In this document: piece after piece, positions 16,200 through 23,489 of the stretch | Position numbering within the stretch: position 1 is the stretch's first letter | Layout: each line of letters opens with the position of its first letter | Assembly: GCF_002270415.1 (NCBI RefSeq) | Contig: NZ_NNRI01000017.1 | Coordinates: forward strand, 310,001-374,000 | Direction: 5' to 3' | Length of the DNA stretch: 64,000 nt | Source: Mesorhizobium sophorae | GTDB lineage: Bacteria > Pseudomonadota > Alphaproteobacteria > Rhizobiales > Rhizobiaceae | Program-made: the position numbers and the translations under genes | Notes under the pieces: generated by a model | What the model was told of the DNA's origin: nothing | Seen by the model: the letters and a program-made list of their open reading frames with translations, nothing else | Database searches by the model: none

Positions 16200-17396
16200 A
16201 TGGCCGCCTTCAAGACCCTCGACGACATCGGCAACATCAGCGGCAAGCGCGTGCTGGTGCGCGTCGACCTCAACGTGCCTGTCGCCGACGGCAAGGTCAC
16301 CGACGCCACCCGCATCGAACGCATCGCGCCGACCATCGCCGAACTGTCCGGCAAGGGCGCCAAGGTTATCCTGCTCGCCCATTTCGGTCGGCCCAAGGAT
16401 GGCCCCTCGCCCGAATTCTCGCTGGAGCCGATCGCCAGGGCGACAGCCGATGTGCTTGGCCGGCCCGTCGGCTTCGCCAGCGATTGCGTCGGCGACACGG
16501 CGGGAAGCGCCATCGCCGCCATGGACAAGGGCGACGTGCTGCTGCTCGAAAACACCCGTTTCTACAAGGCCGAGGAGAAGAACGATCCGGCTTTCACCGA
16601 AAGGCTCGCCGCCTGCGGCGACATCTTCGTCAACGACGCCTTTTCCGCGGCGCACCGCGCCCACGCCTCGACCGAGGGGCTGGCGCGTCTGTTGCCGGCC
16701 TTCGCCGGCCGCACCATGCAGGCTGAGCTCGAGGCGCTGGAGAGGGGTCTCGGAAATCCGGTCCGTCCGGTGGTTGCCATTGTCGGCGGTGCCAAGGTCT
16801 CGACCAAGATCGACCTGTTGATGAATCTGGTGAAGAAGGTCGACGCGCTGGTCATCGGTGGCGGCATGGCCAACACGTTCCTTGCCGCGCGCGGCACCGA
16901 TGTCGGCAAATCGCTGTGCGAGCATGATCTCGCCAGCACTGCCAAGCAGATCATGATCGAAGCGGCCGAGGCCGGCTGCGCCATCATCCTGCCGGTCGAC
17001 GGCGTCGTCGCGAAGGAATTCAAGGCCGGTGCGGCCTGCGAGACCGTCGCCATCTCGGATGTGCCGGCCGACGGCATGATCCTCGATGTCGGCGCCAAAA
17101 CGGTGGCGACCATTGGTGAATGGATCGACCGCGCCGCAACGCTGGTCTGGAATGGCCCGCTCGGCGCTTTCGAGATCGCGCCCTTCGACCATGCGACGGT
17201 GGCGGCGGCGAAGCACGCGGCGGCGCGCACCAAAGCCGGCAAGCTGGTCTCGGTCGCCGGCGGCGGCGACACGGTGGCGGCTCTCAACCATGCCGGCGTC
17301 GCCGACGACTTCACCTATGTCTCGACCGCCGGTGGCGCTTTCCTGGAATGGATGGAAGGCAAGCCGCTGCCCGGCGTCGACGTGCTGAAGCACTAA
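16200..17396 (+). CDS. pgk: phosphoglycerate kinase
   Basis: A 398-residue enzyme converting 1,3-bisphosphoglycerate and ADP to 3-phosphoglycerate and ATP. Seen are VLVRVDLNVPVADGKVTD, the substrate motif LLAHFGRPKDG, ENTRFYKAEEKND, FVNDAFSAAHRAHAST, and the C-domain GGGDTVAAL and STAGGAFLEW glycine loops. Length is normal. ATG 16200 follows GAAAGGA; an in-frame ATG at 16155 would add an unconserved leader. Confidence 0.95.
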   Translation: MAAFKTLDDIGNISGKRVLVRVDLNVPVADGKVTDATRIERIAPTIAELSGKGAKVILLAHFGRPKDGPSPEFSLEPIARATADVLGRPVGFASDCVGDTAGSAIAAMDKGDVLLLENTRFYKAEEKNDPAFTERLAACGDIFVNDAFSAAHRAHASTEGLARLLPAFAGRTMQAELEALERGLGNPVRPVVAIVGGAKVSTKIDLLMNLVKKVDALVIGGGMANTFLAARGTDVGKSLCEHDLASTAKQIMIEAAEAGCAIILPVDGVVAKEFKAGAACETVAISDVPADGMILDVGAKTVATIGEWIDRAATLVWNGPLGAFEIAPFDHATVAAAKHAAARTKAGKLVSVAGGGDTVAALNHAGVADDFTYVSTAGGAFLEWMEGKPLPGVDVLKH

Positions 17397-17407
17397 TGCA
17401 TTCTTCA

Positions 17408-17427
17408 GCCAGGCGGAAACGCCTGGC
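17408..17427 (+). promoter_or_regulatory. GNRA-loop hairpin between pgk and fba
   Basis: GCCAGGCG and CGCCTGGC close a GAAA tetraloop 11 bp after the pgk stop. No T run follows, so it may stabilise the pgk message or act as a rho-assisted end. Confidence 0.4.
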
Positions 17428-17582
17428 GCCTCGGAAATGCGGCTAAACCGAACGCCCCGATCAACACAAAGAGAGCGGGCAAGGGCTCTCAAGACTTTCA
17501 ATCGATTCGAGCTTTCCGATGCCATTCCTTTGGCGGTAGACTTCCGTTAAGCGCGGAAGACAACCGTTTCAGGAGAAGCAGA

Positions 17583-18608
17583 ATGAGCGAACGTCTCGAA
17601 GACATTGCCGCCGCGATCGTGGCCGATGGCAAGGGCTTGCTGGCCGCCGACGAAAGTTCCGGCACCATCAAGAAGCGTTTCGACGTCATCGGCGTCGAAT
17701 CGACCGCCGACAGCCGTCGCGACTACCGCGAGATGATGTTCCGCGCCAGGGAGGCGATGACCCGGTATATTTCCGGCGTCATCCTCTACGACGAGACGAT
17801 CCGCCAGAAGGCCGCCGACGGCACGCCGCTGGTCGATATCATCAAGGCGGCCGGCGCCATCCCCGGCATCAAGGTCGATGCCGGCGCCAAGCCTCTGGCC
17901 GGTTTCCCCGGCGACACCGTCACCGAGGGCCTCGATGGCCTGCGTGAGCGCCTTGCCGACTACTACAAGCTCGGCGCCCGCTTCGCCAAATGGCGCGCGG
18001 TGATCGACATCGACACCGGCAAGGGCGTGCCTTCGGCCAATTCGATCAGCTCGAACGCCCATGCGCTCGCCCGCTATGCAGCACTTTGCCAGGAAGCCGG
18101 CATCGTGCCGATCGTGGAGCCGGAAGTGCTGATGGACGGCGCCCACGACATCGACACCTGTTATGCGATTTCGAAGGCGACGCTGATCAAGCTCTATGAC
18201 GAGCTCCATGCGGCACGCGTCGTGCTCGAAGGCACGATCCTGAAGCCCAACATGGTGCTGGCTGGCAAGAAATCGGGCAAGGTGAGTAGCCCGGAAGAAG
18301 TCGCGGAAAAAACCATAAAACTGTTCCGCGAGACTGTGCCGGCAGCGGTGCCTGGCATCGCCTTCCTCTCCGGCGGTCAGGAGGACGAGGAAGCGACCGC
18401 CAACCTCAACGCCATCAACGCCATCGGGCCGCACCCGTGGAAGCTGACCTTCTCCTATGGCCGCGCCCTGCAGGCCGCGCCGCAGAAAGCGTGGAGCGGC
18501 AAGGCCTCGAACGTCGCCGCCGGCCAGGCCGCCTTCACCCACCGTGCCCACATGAACCATCTGGCCGCACTTGGGAAATGGAAGGCGAGCCTGGAACAGG
18601 CCGCCTGA
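17583..18608 (+). CDS. fba: class I fructose-bisphosphate aldolase
   Basis: A 341-residue Schiff-base aldolase that cleaves fructose-1,6-bisphosphate. The N-terminus shows GKGLLAADESSGTIKKRF. The active-site region is VPIVEPEVLMDG, and the Schiff-base Lys is residue 221 in LEGTILKPNMVLAGKK. FLSGGQEDEEAT is the phosphate-binding loop, and the C-terminal segment carries NAINAIGPHPWKLTFSYGRA. It completes the tkt-gap-pgk-fba set. It is the class I type, not the metal-dependent class II (Cbb) enzyme. Upstream AGGAGAAGCAG is the ribosome binding site. Confidence 0.94.
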   Translation: MSERLEDIAAAIVADGKGLLAADESSGTIKKRFDVIGVESTADSRRDYREMMFRAREAMTRYISGVILYDETIRQKAADGTPLVDIIKAAGAIPGIKVDAGAKPLAGFPGDTVTEGLDGLRERLADYYKLGARFAKWRAVIDIDTGKGVPSANSISSNAHALARYAALCQEAGIVPIVEPEVLMDGAHDIDTCYAISKATLIKLYDELHAARVVLEGTILKPNMVLAGKKSGKVSSPEEVAEKTIKLFRETVPAAVPGIAFLSGGQEDEEATANLNAINAIGPHPWKLTFSYGRALQAAPQKAWSGKASNVAAGQAAFTHRAHMNHLAALGKWKASLEQAA

Positions 18609-18633
18609 TCGGGGCTTTTTCTGTCTTCCTTCG

Positions 18634-18662
18634 AACCCGGGCCGCTGCGCCCGGGTTTCTTG
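18634..18662 (+). terminator. rho-independent terminator of fba
   Basis: A 9-bp stem (AACCCGGGC with GCCCGGGTT) is followed by TTCTTGTTTG, about 25 bp after the fba stop. Confidence 0.85.
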
Positions 18663-18726
18663 TTTGTGGCTTGCCTGGACTTGGGACGACGCGCCTGCAT
18701 CCCTACTTCCTCTCCGGCGCTGGAAC

Positions 18727-18777
18727 GTGATCCCGAAACTGGAATCCGGTTTCGCAAGATCATGCTCAAAAACAAAC
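18727..18777. repeat. RIME-like repeat, variant copy E (GATCCCGAAA type)
   Basis: TGATCCCGAAACTGGAATCC and GGTTTCGCAAGATCATG form the inverted halves, followed by CTCAAAAACAAA. The architecture (word, GGTTTTCC-like centre, inverted word, CAAA tail) parallels copies A-D, with GATC in place of GGAATT. Confidence 0.6.
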
Positions 18778-18840
18778 AACCGGCGATGTCGGTTTTCGCC
18801 CGTCCCGAACGTCCTTGGGATGACAGACAGGGAGAGGTTC

Positions 18841-19626
18841 ATGCATCGCAACAAGGTCGTTTCGCGCGAAGACTGGTTCCAGGCGCACAAGGCGCATCTG
18901 ACCCGCGAGAAGGAACTGACGCGGCTTCGCGAACGCATCTGCGCTGAGCGGCGTGAACTGCCCTGGCTGAAGATCCGCAAGGATTATGTCTTCGAGACCG
19001 GGCAAGGGCCGAGGAATTTGGCGAACCTGTTTGCCGAGAACAGCCAGTTGATCGTCTACCACTTCATGTTCGGGCCGGGGTGCAACCATCATTGCGAAGG
19101 TTGCTCGTTCCTTGCCGACCATATCGACGGCGCCAACCAGCACCTCAGGCATCACGACGTGTCGCTGGTCGTGATCTCGCGGGCGCCGCTGGCCGAATTG
19201 CTGCCCTACAAGCAGCGCATGGGCTGGAAGTTCGACTGGGTGTCGTCCTATGCCTCGGATTTCAACTTCGACATGCAGGTTTCCTTCACCGACAAGCAGA
19301 TCGCGGCTGGCGACACCACTTACAATTTCGAGACCATTCCCCGGACGTCGAAGGAGCTTCCCGGCACCAGCGTTTTCTACCGAGACGAGAACGGCGACAT
19401 CTTTCTCACCTTCATGTCGCGCGCCCGCGGCGGCGAGGCGCTGATCGGCACGTATGATTATCTCGACATGGCGCCGAAGGGCCGTAACGAGACCGGCCCC
19501 TATCATGGCCTGATGGACTGGGTGCGGCTGCACGATGAATATGGCGACCGGTCTGGAGAGCAGGAGACCTGTTGCGATCAGCGTGTCGGCGAGCCGGCCG
19601 TTCACCTCGAGCGCAACATGCGCTAA
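18841..19626 (+). CDS. DUF899 family thioredoxin-like protein
   Basis: A 261-residue protein of the DUF899 (COG4312) type. The N-terminus is helical (REDWFQAHKAHLTREKELTR). A thioredoxin-like core has LIVYHFMFGPGCNHHCEGCS, with three Cys in place of a peroxiredoxin-like site, and SRAPLAEL. The end GLMDWVRLHDEY is typical; a 25-residue tail with two adjacent Cys beyond it is unusual. The reaction is unknown. GGGAGAGG precedes ATG 18841. It is followed after 9 bp by an SGNH hydrolase gene. Confidence 0.82.
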   Translation: MHRNKVVSREDWFQAHKAHLTREKELTRLRERICAERRELPWLKIRKDYVFETGQGPRNLANLFAENSQLIVYHFMFGPGCNHHCEGCSFLADHIDGANQHLRHHDVSLVVISRAPLAELLPYKQRMGWKFDWVSSYASDFNFDMQVSFTDKQIAAGDTTYNFETIPRTSKELPGTSVFYRDENGDIFLTFMSRARGGEALIGTYDYLDMAPKGRNETGPYHGLMDWVRLHDEYGDRSGEQETCCDQRVGEPAVHLERNMR

Positions 19627-19635
19627 AGGGTGCGC

Positions 19636-20352
19636 ATGCAGCGCCCTCTCGCCCTTCTCACCTGGCTCGCCTACCCGGTCTATGTCTGGCAAGGCCTCGG
19701 CGTGCGCCGCCGCACCACGCGCATGCTGCCGGCGCAGGGTCCGGTCATGCACGATCTCCCGGGCAAGGCGCCACCAATCTCGCTTCTGGTGCTGGGGGAT
19801 TCCTCGGCCGCTTCGGTTGGCATCGGCAATTCGGAGAACGGGCTTGCCGCGCAACTCGCCGTGCTGATTGCGCAGAACACCGGCCGCGCCGTGTGCTGGC
19901 GGGCGGCCGGCTTCAATTCGGCAACGTCGGGCCAGATCCGCGACCATGTCCTGCCCAATCTGTCGGCCGATCCGTGGACGCATATCGTGCTCGCCATCGG
20001 CACCAACGACACCAAGAATTTTCACTCGGTGCCGCGCTTCAAGAAGGAGTTCGGCGGCCTGCTCTATGCGCTGCGCGCCAAATGGCCGGAAGCGCGCGTG
20101 GTGTGGTCGCCGGTGCTGGAGTTCACGCGGGCACCTGCCATGCCGTCGTTGCTCGGCAAGATCCTGGAGATCCGCGCCACCGAGATGAACCGGATGGGCG
20201 AACGCCTTTGCCTGGAACGCGGCGCGGTGCCAGCGCCGCGCCTGCCGATCACAAATCCTGACGAGGGTTTTGCCTCCGACGGTTTTCATGCCTCGGAAGC
20301 CGGCTACCGGGCCTGGGCTGAGCATCTCGTGGGCCTGGTGCTGGCCAGCTGA
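19636..20352 (+). CDS. SGNH/GDSL hydrolase
   Basis: A 238-residue serine esterase of the SGNH clan. Block I is LVLGDSSAASVGIGN with the nucleophile Ser. A Gly/Asn pattern follows (AGFNSATSGQI), then block III GTNDTKNF, and the catalytic Asp/His in DGFHASEAGYRAW. The N-terminal 20 residues (ALLTWLAYPVYVWQGLG) are hydrophobic and may anchor it to the membrane. Related rhizobial proteins are lysophospholipase- or acyl-esterase-like; the substrate is unknown. Probably co-transcribed with the DUF899 gene. Confidence 0.82.
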   Translation: MQRPLALLTWLAYPVYVWQGLGVRRRTTRMLPAQGPVMHDLPGKAPPISLLVLGDSSAASVGIGNSENGLAAQLAVLIAQNTGRAVCWRAAGFNSATSGQIRDHVLPNLSADPWTHIVLAIGTNDTKNFHSVPRFKKEFGGLLYALRAKWPEARVVWSPVLEFTRAPAMPSLLGKILEIRATEMNRMGERLCLERGAVPAPRLPITNPDEGFASDGFHASEAGYRAWAEHLVGLVLAS

Positions 20353-20383
20353 ACCGAGGTCGGGCTCGCTTGACGCGGGCCTA

Positions 20384-20476
20384 AAGCAATTCCAGGAAAA
20401 GTGTGAAACGGTTTTCCGTCCGGAATTGCGTCAGAACAAAGAGATAGAGCGTTTCCGTGAACCGATGAACCGCTCT
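20384..20476. repeat. RIME-like dispersed intergenic repeat, copy C
   Basis: AAAGCAATTCCAGGAAAAGT opens it; GGTTTTCCGTCCGGAATTGC forms the inverted partner, and GAGATAGAGCG with TGAACCGCTCT forms a second inverted pair. It ends inside the stop region of the small gene at 20475. Confidence 0.75.
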
Positions 20477-20636
20477 ATGTCCAGTGTCCGAGCACGGCTG
20501 TTATGGAAATCGCCGCCATCGCCAGCAGCGCCAGCTTCCAGGAGTCGCTGCGCCGTTTCAGCCCCGGCCAGCCGAGCGGCTTGATCAGCTGGATGACCAT
20601 GATGCCAACAATGACGAGCGCGAGGAGTTTCGACAT
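20475..20636 (-). CDS. small two-helix membrane protein
   Basis: A 53-residue protein: MSKLLALVIVGIMVIQLIKP forms transmembrane helix 1, a basic loop (GLKRRSDSWK) follows, then LALLAMAAISITAVLGH is helix 2. The hydrophobic pattern with clean loop charges supports a real membrane protein. No function recognised. Its stop overlaps the end of repeat copy C by 2 bp. The start is weakly supported (AAAGGCGGC upstream). Confidence 0.5.
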   Translation of the reverse strand: MSKLLALVIVGIMVIQLIKPLGWPGLKRRSDSWKLALLAMAAISITAVLGHWT

Positions 20637-20750
20637 GCCGCCTTTGACCAGCAACACGGCCGGCTGTCAAAGCACGTCGTCGTTGCCCGAGAAGAATGGG
20701 CGCCGCGATCCCGAGCCGGAACGCGGCGCCCGCCTTGACTGAGGAACGAT

Positions 20751-21698
20751 CTACTTCAGCGGCTTGAGGCCGGCCTCGATCGAGGCGCGCTTCGGTTCGA
20801 GGAACGGCGGCAAGGCCAGCTTTTCACCCAGCGTCTCCAGCGGCTCGTCGGCGGTGAACCCCGGCCCATCGGTGGCGATCTCGAACAGGATGCCGTTCGG
20901 CTCGCGGAAATAGAGCGAACGGAAGTAATAGCGCTCGACCTCGCCGCTCGATGGCAGCCGGAATTCGGCCAGCCGCGCCGTCCATTGATGCAGCGTCTCC
21001 TGGTCCGGCGCCCTGAAGGCGACGTGATGGACCGCACCGGCGCCTTGCCTTGCCGGCGCCAGTCCAGGCTGCACCAGGACATGAAGCTCCGCCGCCGGTC
21101 CGCCCTCGCCCATTTCGAAGACGTGAACCTGGCCTTCGGGCGAGGCATAGTCGCGGGCCTTGCGCATGTTCATCACTTGCGTCACCACCGCCTCGGTGTT
21201 GGTGATGTCGGGAACGCTGATGACGATCGGCCCGAGTCCCCGGATCTGATGCTCGGCCGGCACCGGGCTTTGCGCCCAGGGGTGGCTGTCGCCCTTGCTG
21301 TCATCGCTGATGAGGCGCAGACGCTGGCCCTCAGGATCTTCGAAATCCAGACTGCGGTAGCCGCCGATGTCGACGATCTCGCTCGTCGCGATGTTTTCGC
21401 TGGTCAGGTGCTGCTTCCACCAGGCAAGGCTTTCCTGGCTGCCGACCCTGAGGCTGGTCCGCACGATGCTATGGGTGCCGCGCCGCTCCGGGCCAACCGG
21501 CCAGTCGAAGAAGGTAAGATCGGTGCCCGGTGTCGCTTCGCCGTCGGCATAGAAGAGGTGGTAGGCCGAGGTGTCGTCCTGGTTCACCGTCTTCTTGACC
21601 AGCCGCAAGCCCAGCACCTTTGTGTAAAAATGAAGATTTCCAGGCGCATTGGCGGTGATTGCCGTCAGATGGTGGATTCCTGTCAGTTGCAGGCTCAT
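20751..21698 (-). CDS. ring-cleaving dioxygenase-type VOC protein
   Basis: A 315-residue protein with two tandem VOC units: LTGIHHLTAITANAPGNLHF at the start and AVHHVAFRAPDQETLHQW near residue 220, with the ligand Glu in GILFEIATDGPGF. It matches the bacterial family annotated as ring-cleaving dioxygenase (PcpA/LinE-like, also MhqA/MhqO in Bacillus, which act on hydroquinones). A metal-dependent role in quinone detoxification is plausible. The spacing to other genes suggests a monocistronic unit. Confidence 0.85.
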   Translation of the reverse strand: MSLQLTGIHHLTAITANAPGNLHFYTKVLGLRLVKKTVNQDDTSAYHLFYADGEATPGTDLTFFDWPVGPERRGTHSIVRTSLRVGSQESLAWWKQHLTSENIATSEIVDIGGYRSLDFEDPEGQRLRLISDDSKGDSHPWAQSPVPAEHQIRGLGPIVISVPDITNTEAVVTQVMNMRKARDYASPEGQVHVFEMGEGGPAAELHVLVQPGLAPARQGAGAVHHVAFRAPDQETLHQWTARLAEFRLPSSGEVERYYFRSLYFREPNGILFEIATDGPGFTADEPLETLGEKLALPPFLEPKRASIEAGLKPLK

Positions 21699-21773
21699 GG
21701 TCGTCTCCCTGTTTTTGGGGAATAATTTTCTCCCTCCATATCAGAACTTCGGCCACGTCGCTGAAGACCGCGT

Positions 21774-21798
21774 ATCCTGACAGTCCGTCGCTCAGGAT
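21774..21798. promoter_or_regulatory. weaker member of the CCTGACAG palindrome set
   Basis: ATCCTGA and TCAGGAT arms are separated by 11 bases; the left side continues CAG as in the two stronger sites. It may be a half-decayed copy of the same operator. Confidence 0.3.
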
Positions 21799-21940
21799 TG
21801 AACAATGGACCCTCGATCGATATTCGCTCGGTGAACAATCCCGACCGGCAAGCGTGCTGCATGGCCTCGACTTGATGCAGCGAAAACGATGTCTTCTCTC
21901 GGGGTACACTGCGATCACAACTATCGTCCGCGCCCTGCCA

Positions 21941-21968
21941 CCCTCCTGACAGACTGCTGTCAGGAGGG
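21941..21968. promoter_or_regulatory. operator-like palindrome upstream of the 55-aa/DJ-1 genes
   Basis: Perfect 12-bp arms CCCTCCTGACAG and CTGTCAGGAGGG with a 4-base centre. CTGACA within it could serve as -35 for a -10 at TATGCG, 18 bp on, so binding would block a promoter. The same core recurs at 22845-22866. Confidence 0.55.
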
Positions 21969-22008
21969 GTATGCGATACTGCCTCCAGTTAAAGAGAGGA
22001 GACTAGCT

Positions 22009-22176
22009 ATGAACGGTTCCACCCTTCTGCGCGGCGTGCAGCACTATGTCGGCAAGATACGGACGATGCGCAACGAGATCCGCACCCAGCGGTTCATGAA
22101 CTCGCTGCCGGCGGACATTCGCAAGGATATCGGCTGGCCGGACATGTATGGCGAACGTCGCTACCGCGGCAATTGA
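22009..22176 (+). CDS. small basic protein with DUF1127-like tail
   Basis: A 55-residue protein with 9 Arg (MNGSTLLRGVQHYVGKIRTM start). The C-terminal half FMNSLPADIRKDIGWPDMY resembles the LPxxxLxDIG motif of DUF1127 proteins. A strong site (AGAGAGGAGA) precedes ATG 22009. Rhizobial DUF1127 proteins affect RNA turnover and phosphate/carbon metabolism. It sits just downstream of the palindrome and 83 bp before the DJ-1 gene. Confidence 0.65.
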   Translation: MNGSTLLRGVQHYVGKIRTMRNEIRTQRFMNSLPADIRKDIGWPDMYGERRYRGN

Positions 22177-22259
22177 GACTAATTTTTCGACACAGCGGTT
22201 GGATGTGGGCGCCCCAAGGCCCAGATAATAAGTCCGGCGCGCAAGGGAGGAGCGAGCTC

Positions 22260-22850
22260 ATGCCCGAACAGAAGCAGATCGGCTTTCTTTTCATCGACGG
22301 CTTTGCCGACTGGGAATACGGGCTGCTGGCGGCCTCCGCGGTCGAATGGTTCGGTGCGCGCGCCGTATCGCTGACGCCCGGTGGCAAGCCAGTGACCGGG
22401 ATCAGTGGTTTTCGGTTGACGCCAGATCGCTCTGCTGAAGCTGGGGAGAATGCCGATCTTGACGCCGTCGTCGTCATCGGCTCCGACCAGTGGGCAGGCG
22501 AGGCGCCACCGAATGCGGCAGAACTGCTCACCGCTGTTGCGTCGCGCGGCGGCGTCGTTGGCGGTATATGCGCCGGCACGTTGGCGCTGGCCCGAGCCGG
22601 CCTGTTCGAGAAGGCCAAGCATACCAGCAATGGCCGCGATTGGATCAATAGTCATGAAGCCGGTTATGCCGGCGACGGCAACTATCAGGACGTGCCGCAT
22701 GCCGTTGCCGACGGCGCTGTGATTTCCGCGCCGGGCTCGGCGCCGGGCACCTTCGCGCTCGCCTTTCTGAAAACGCTCTATCCGGAAAGAAGCAGCGATC
22801 TCGCGCAGATGCGGACGCTGTTCGCCAAGGAGTATGCTGAAGCCTCCTGA
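22260..22850 (+). CDS. DJ-1/PfpI family protein (class I glutamine amidotransferase-like)
   Basis: A 196-residue DJ-1 superfamily member. The N-terminal strand is QIGFLFIDGFADWEYGL with the conserved Glu in DWEYG. The nucleophile elbow is GGICAGTLALARAGL with Cys104. Such proteins include proteases, glyoxalase III and transcription regulators; this one lacks a DNA-binding tail, so it is likely an enzyme or repair protein for carbonyl damage. GGGAGGAGCGAG precedes the ATG. Its stop codon lies inside the next operator palindrome. Confidence 0.82.
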   Translation: MPEQKQIGFLFIDGFADWEYGLLAASAVEWFGARAVSLTPGGKPVTGISGFRLTPDRSAEAGENADLDAVVVIGSDQWAGEAPPNAAELLTAVASRGGVVGGICAGTLALARAGLFEKAKHTSNGRDWINSHEAGYAGDGNYQDVPHAVADGAVISAPGSAPGTFALAFLKTLYPERSSDLAQMRTLFAKEYAEAS

Positions 22851-22866
22851 CAGTATGCTGTCAGGA
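22845..22866. promoter_or_regulatory. second operator-like palindrome TCCTGACAG-N4-CTGTCAGGA
   Basis: Perfect 9-bp arms with centre TATG, overlapping the DJ-1 stop codon and lying 48 bp before the truncated VOC frame. It matches the core of 21941-21968 exactly, suggesting one regulator controls both promoters; the WYL-domain gene at 23490 is the obvious candidate. Confidence 0.5.
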
Positions 22867-22913
22867 TAGACGTGCAATAGGTGTCGCGAGCAAACTCACT
22901 TCGGGAGAAACGC

Positions 22914-23015
22914 ATGGCTTCCATTGCTGCAAAAGCTTCGGCCTGGTTCCAGATTCCCGTCACTGACATGGACAGGACAGGAGCCTTCTACGGGAAGGGC
23001 CTCGCGGAATGGTGA
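22914..23015 (+). pseudogene. truncated VOC-family gene, 5' remnant of 33 codons
   Basis: An ATG with GGGAGAAACGC upstream opens a frame reading SAWFQIPVTDMDRTGAFYGK, the classic first strand and helix of a VOC (glyoxalase-like) protein. It stops at a TGA after 33 residues, where a full protein would need about 120. The remaining VOC sequence is absent, implying an internal deletion. The stop overlaps the next start (ATGGTGA at 23009-23015), so ribosomes ending here could reinitiate: it may now act as a leader peptide. Confidence 0.7.
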
Positions 23016-23419
23016 AGAGCTGGAACGACAGGCTGAATACGCCCGGTATCAACGGCGTGAAGCCGACGCCGCGCACGATGGCCGATGTCATCGAGGGCCA
23101 GCCGATGCTGGTGCCGACTGCACGCCAGGTCGATGATTTCATCCGTTCGATACCGGAAGGCGTCGAGATGGATGTCCGCGCGCTGCGCACGGCGCTTGCC
23201 ATCGAGCACGGCGCCGAAGTGACATGCCCGGTCACCATCGGCTATCATCTGCGCACTGTTGCCGAGGCCGCCAACGAGGATCTCGAGCGCGGCATGACAC
23301 TGAGCGATATTGCGCCGTTCTGGCGCGTGCTCGACTCGAACACGCCGACCACGAGAAAACTGTCCTTCGGCGCGGCATTCGTCGCCGCGCAGCGCAAGCG
23401 CGAAGGGCTGAAACGATGA
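23009..23419 (+). CDS. uncharacterised 136-aa protein (possibly alkyltransferase-like)
   Basis: A soluble 136-residue protein: MVKSWNDRLNTPGINGVKPT at the start, IRSIPEGVEMDVRALRTALA in the middle, then HGAEVTCPVTIGYHLRTVAE and IAPFWRVLDSNTPTTRKLSF. The order of a helical IPEG segment followed by a PxWRV segment faintly resembles the DNA-binding half of alkylguanine transferases and ATL proteins (PCHRV), but the key motif is not conserved, so I do not claim this. It starts in a 7-bp overlap with the VOC remnant. A repeat follows immediately. Confidence 0.65.
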   Translation: MVKSWNDRLNTPGINGVKPTPRTMADVIEGQPMLVPTARQVDDFIRSIPEGVEMDVRALRTALAIEHGAEVTCPVTIGYHLRTVAEAANEDLERGMTLSDIAPFWRVLDSNTPTTRKLSFGAAFVAAQRKREGLKR

Positions 23420-23464
23420 TGCATGCCGCCCCAAAACTGTTCTGCGGTTTTGGGCGACATGCAT
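23419..23464. repeat. ATGCATGTCGCCC palindromic repeat, copy 3
   Basis: ATGCATGCCGCCCCAAAAC and GGTTTTGGGCGACATGCAT form a long near-perfect hairpin beginning on the last base of the 136-aa gene's stop. No T run follows. It separates this gene from the WYL regulator gene. Confidence 0.75.
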
Positions 23465-23489
23465 AGAAACAACGCCGAGGGACCAAACG

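Larger units (their letters stand above)
21699..22008. other. 310-bp intergenic region with two operator-like palindromes
   Basis: Non-coding as far as I can see. It separates the divergent dioxygenase gene (minus) and the 55-aa gene (plus) and carries the palindromes at 21774-21798 and 21941-21968. Confidence 0.5.

Noticed and set aside
12950..18608. Possible full Calvin-cycle operon
   Set aside because: No RuBisCO, phosphoribulokinase or cbbR-type regulator is present in the window.
17547..18980. 477-codon frame on the minus strand opposite fba
   Set aside because: Overlaps the whole aldolase gene, crosses its terminator and has no recognisable motif.
20431..20670. 79-codon minus-strand frame overlapping the small membrane protein
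   Set aside because: Its neighbouring frame gives a clean two-helix membrane protein; this one is Arg/His-rich and overlaps the repeat.
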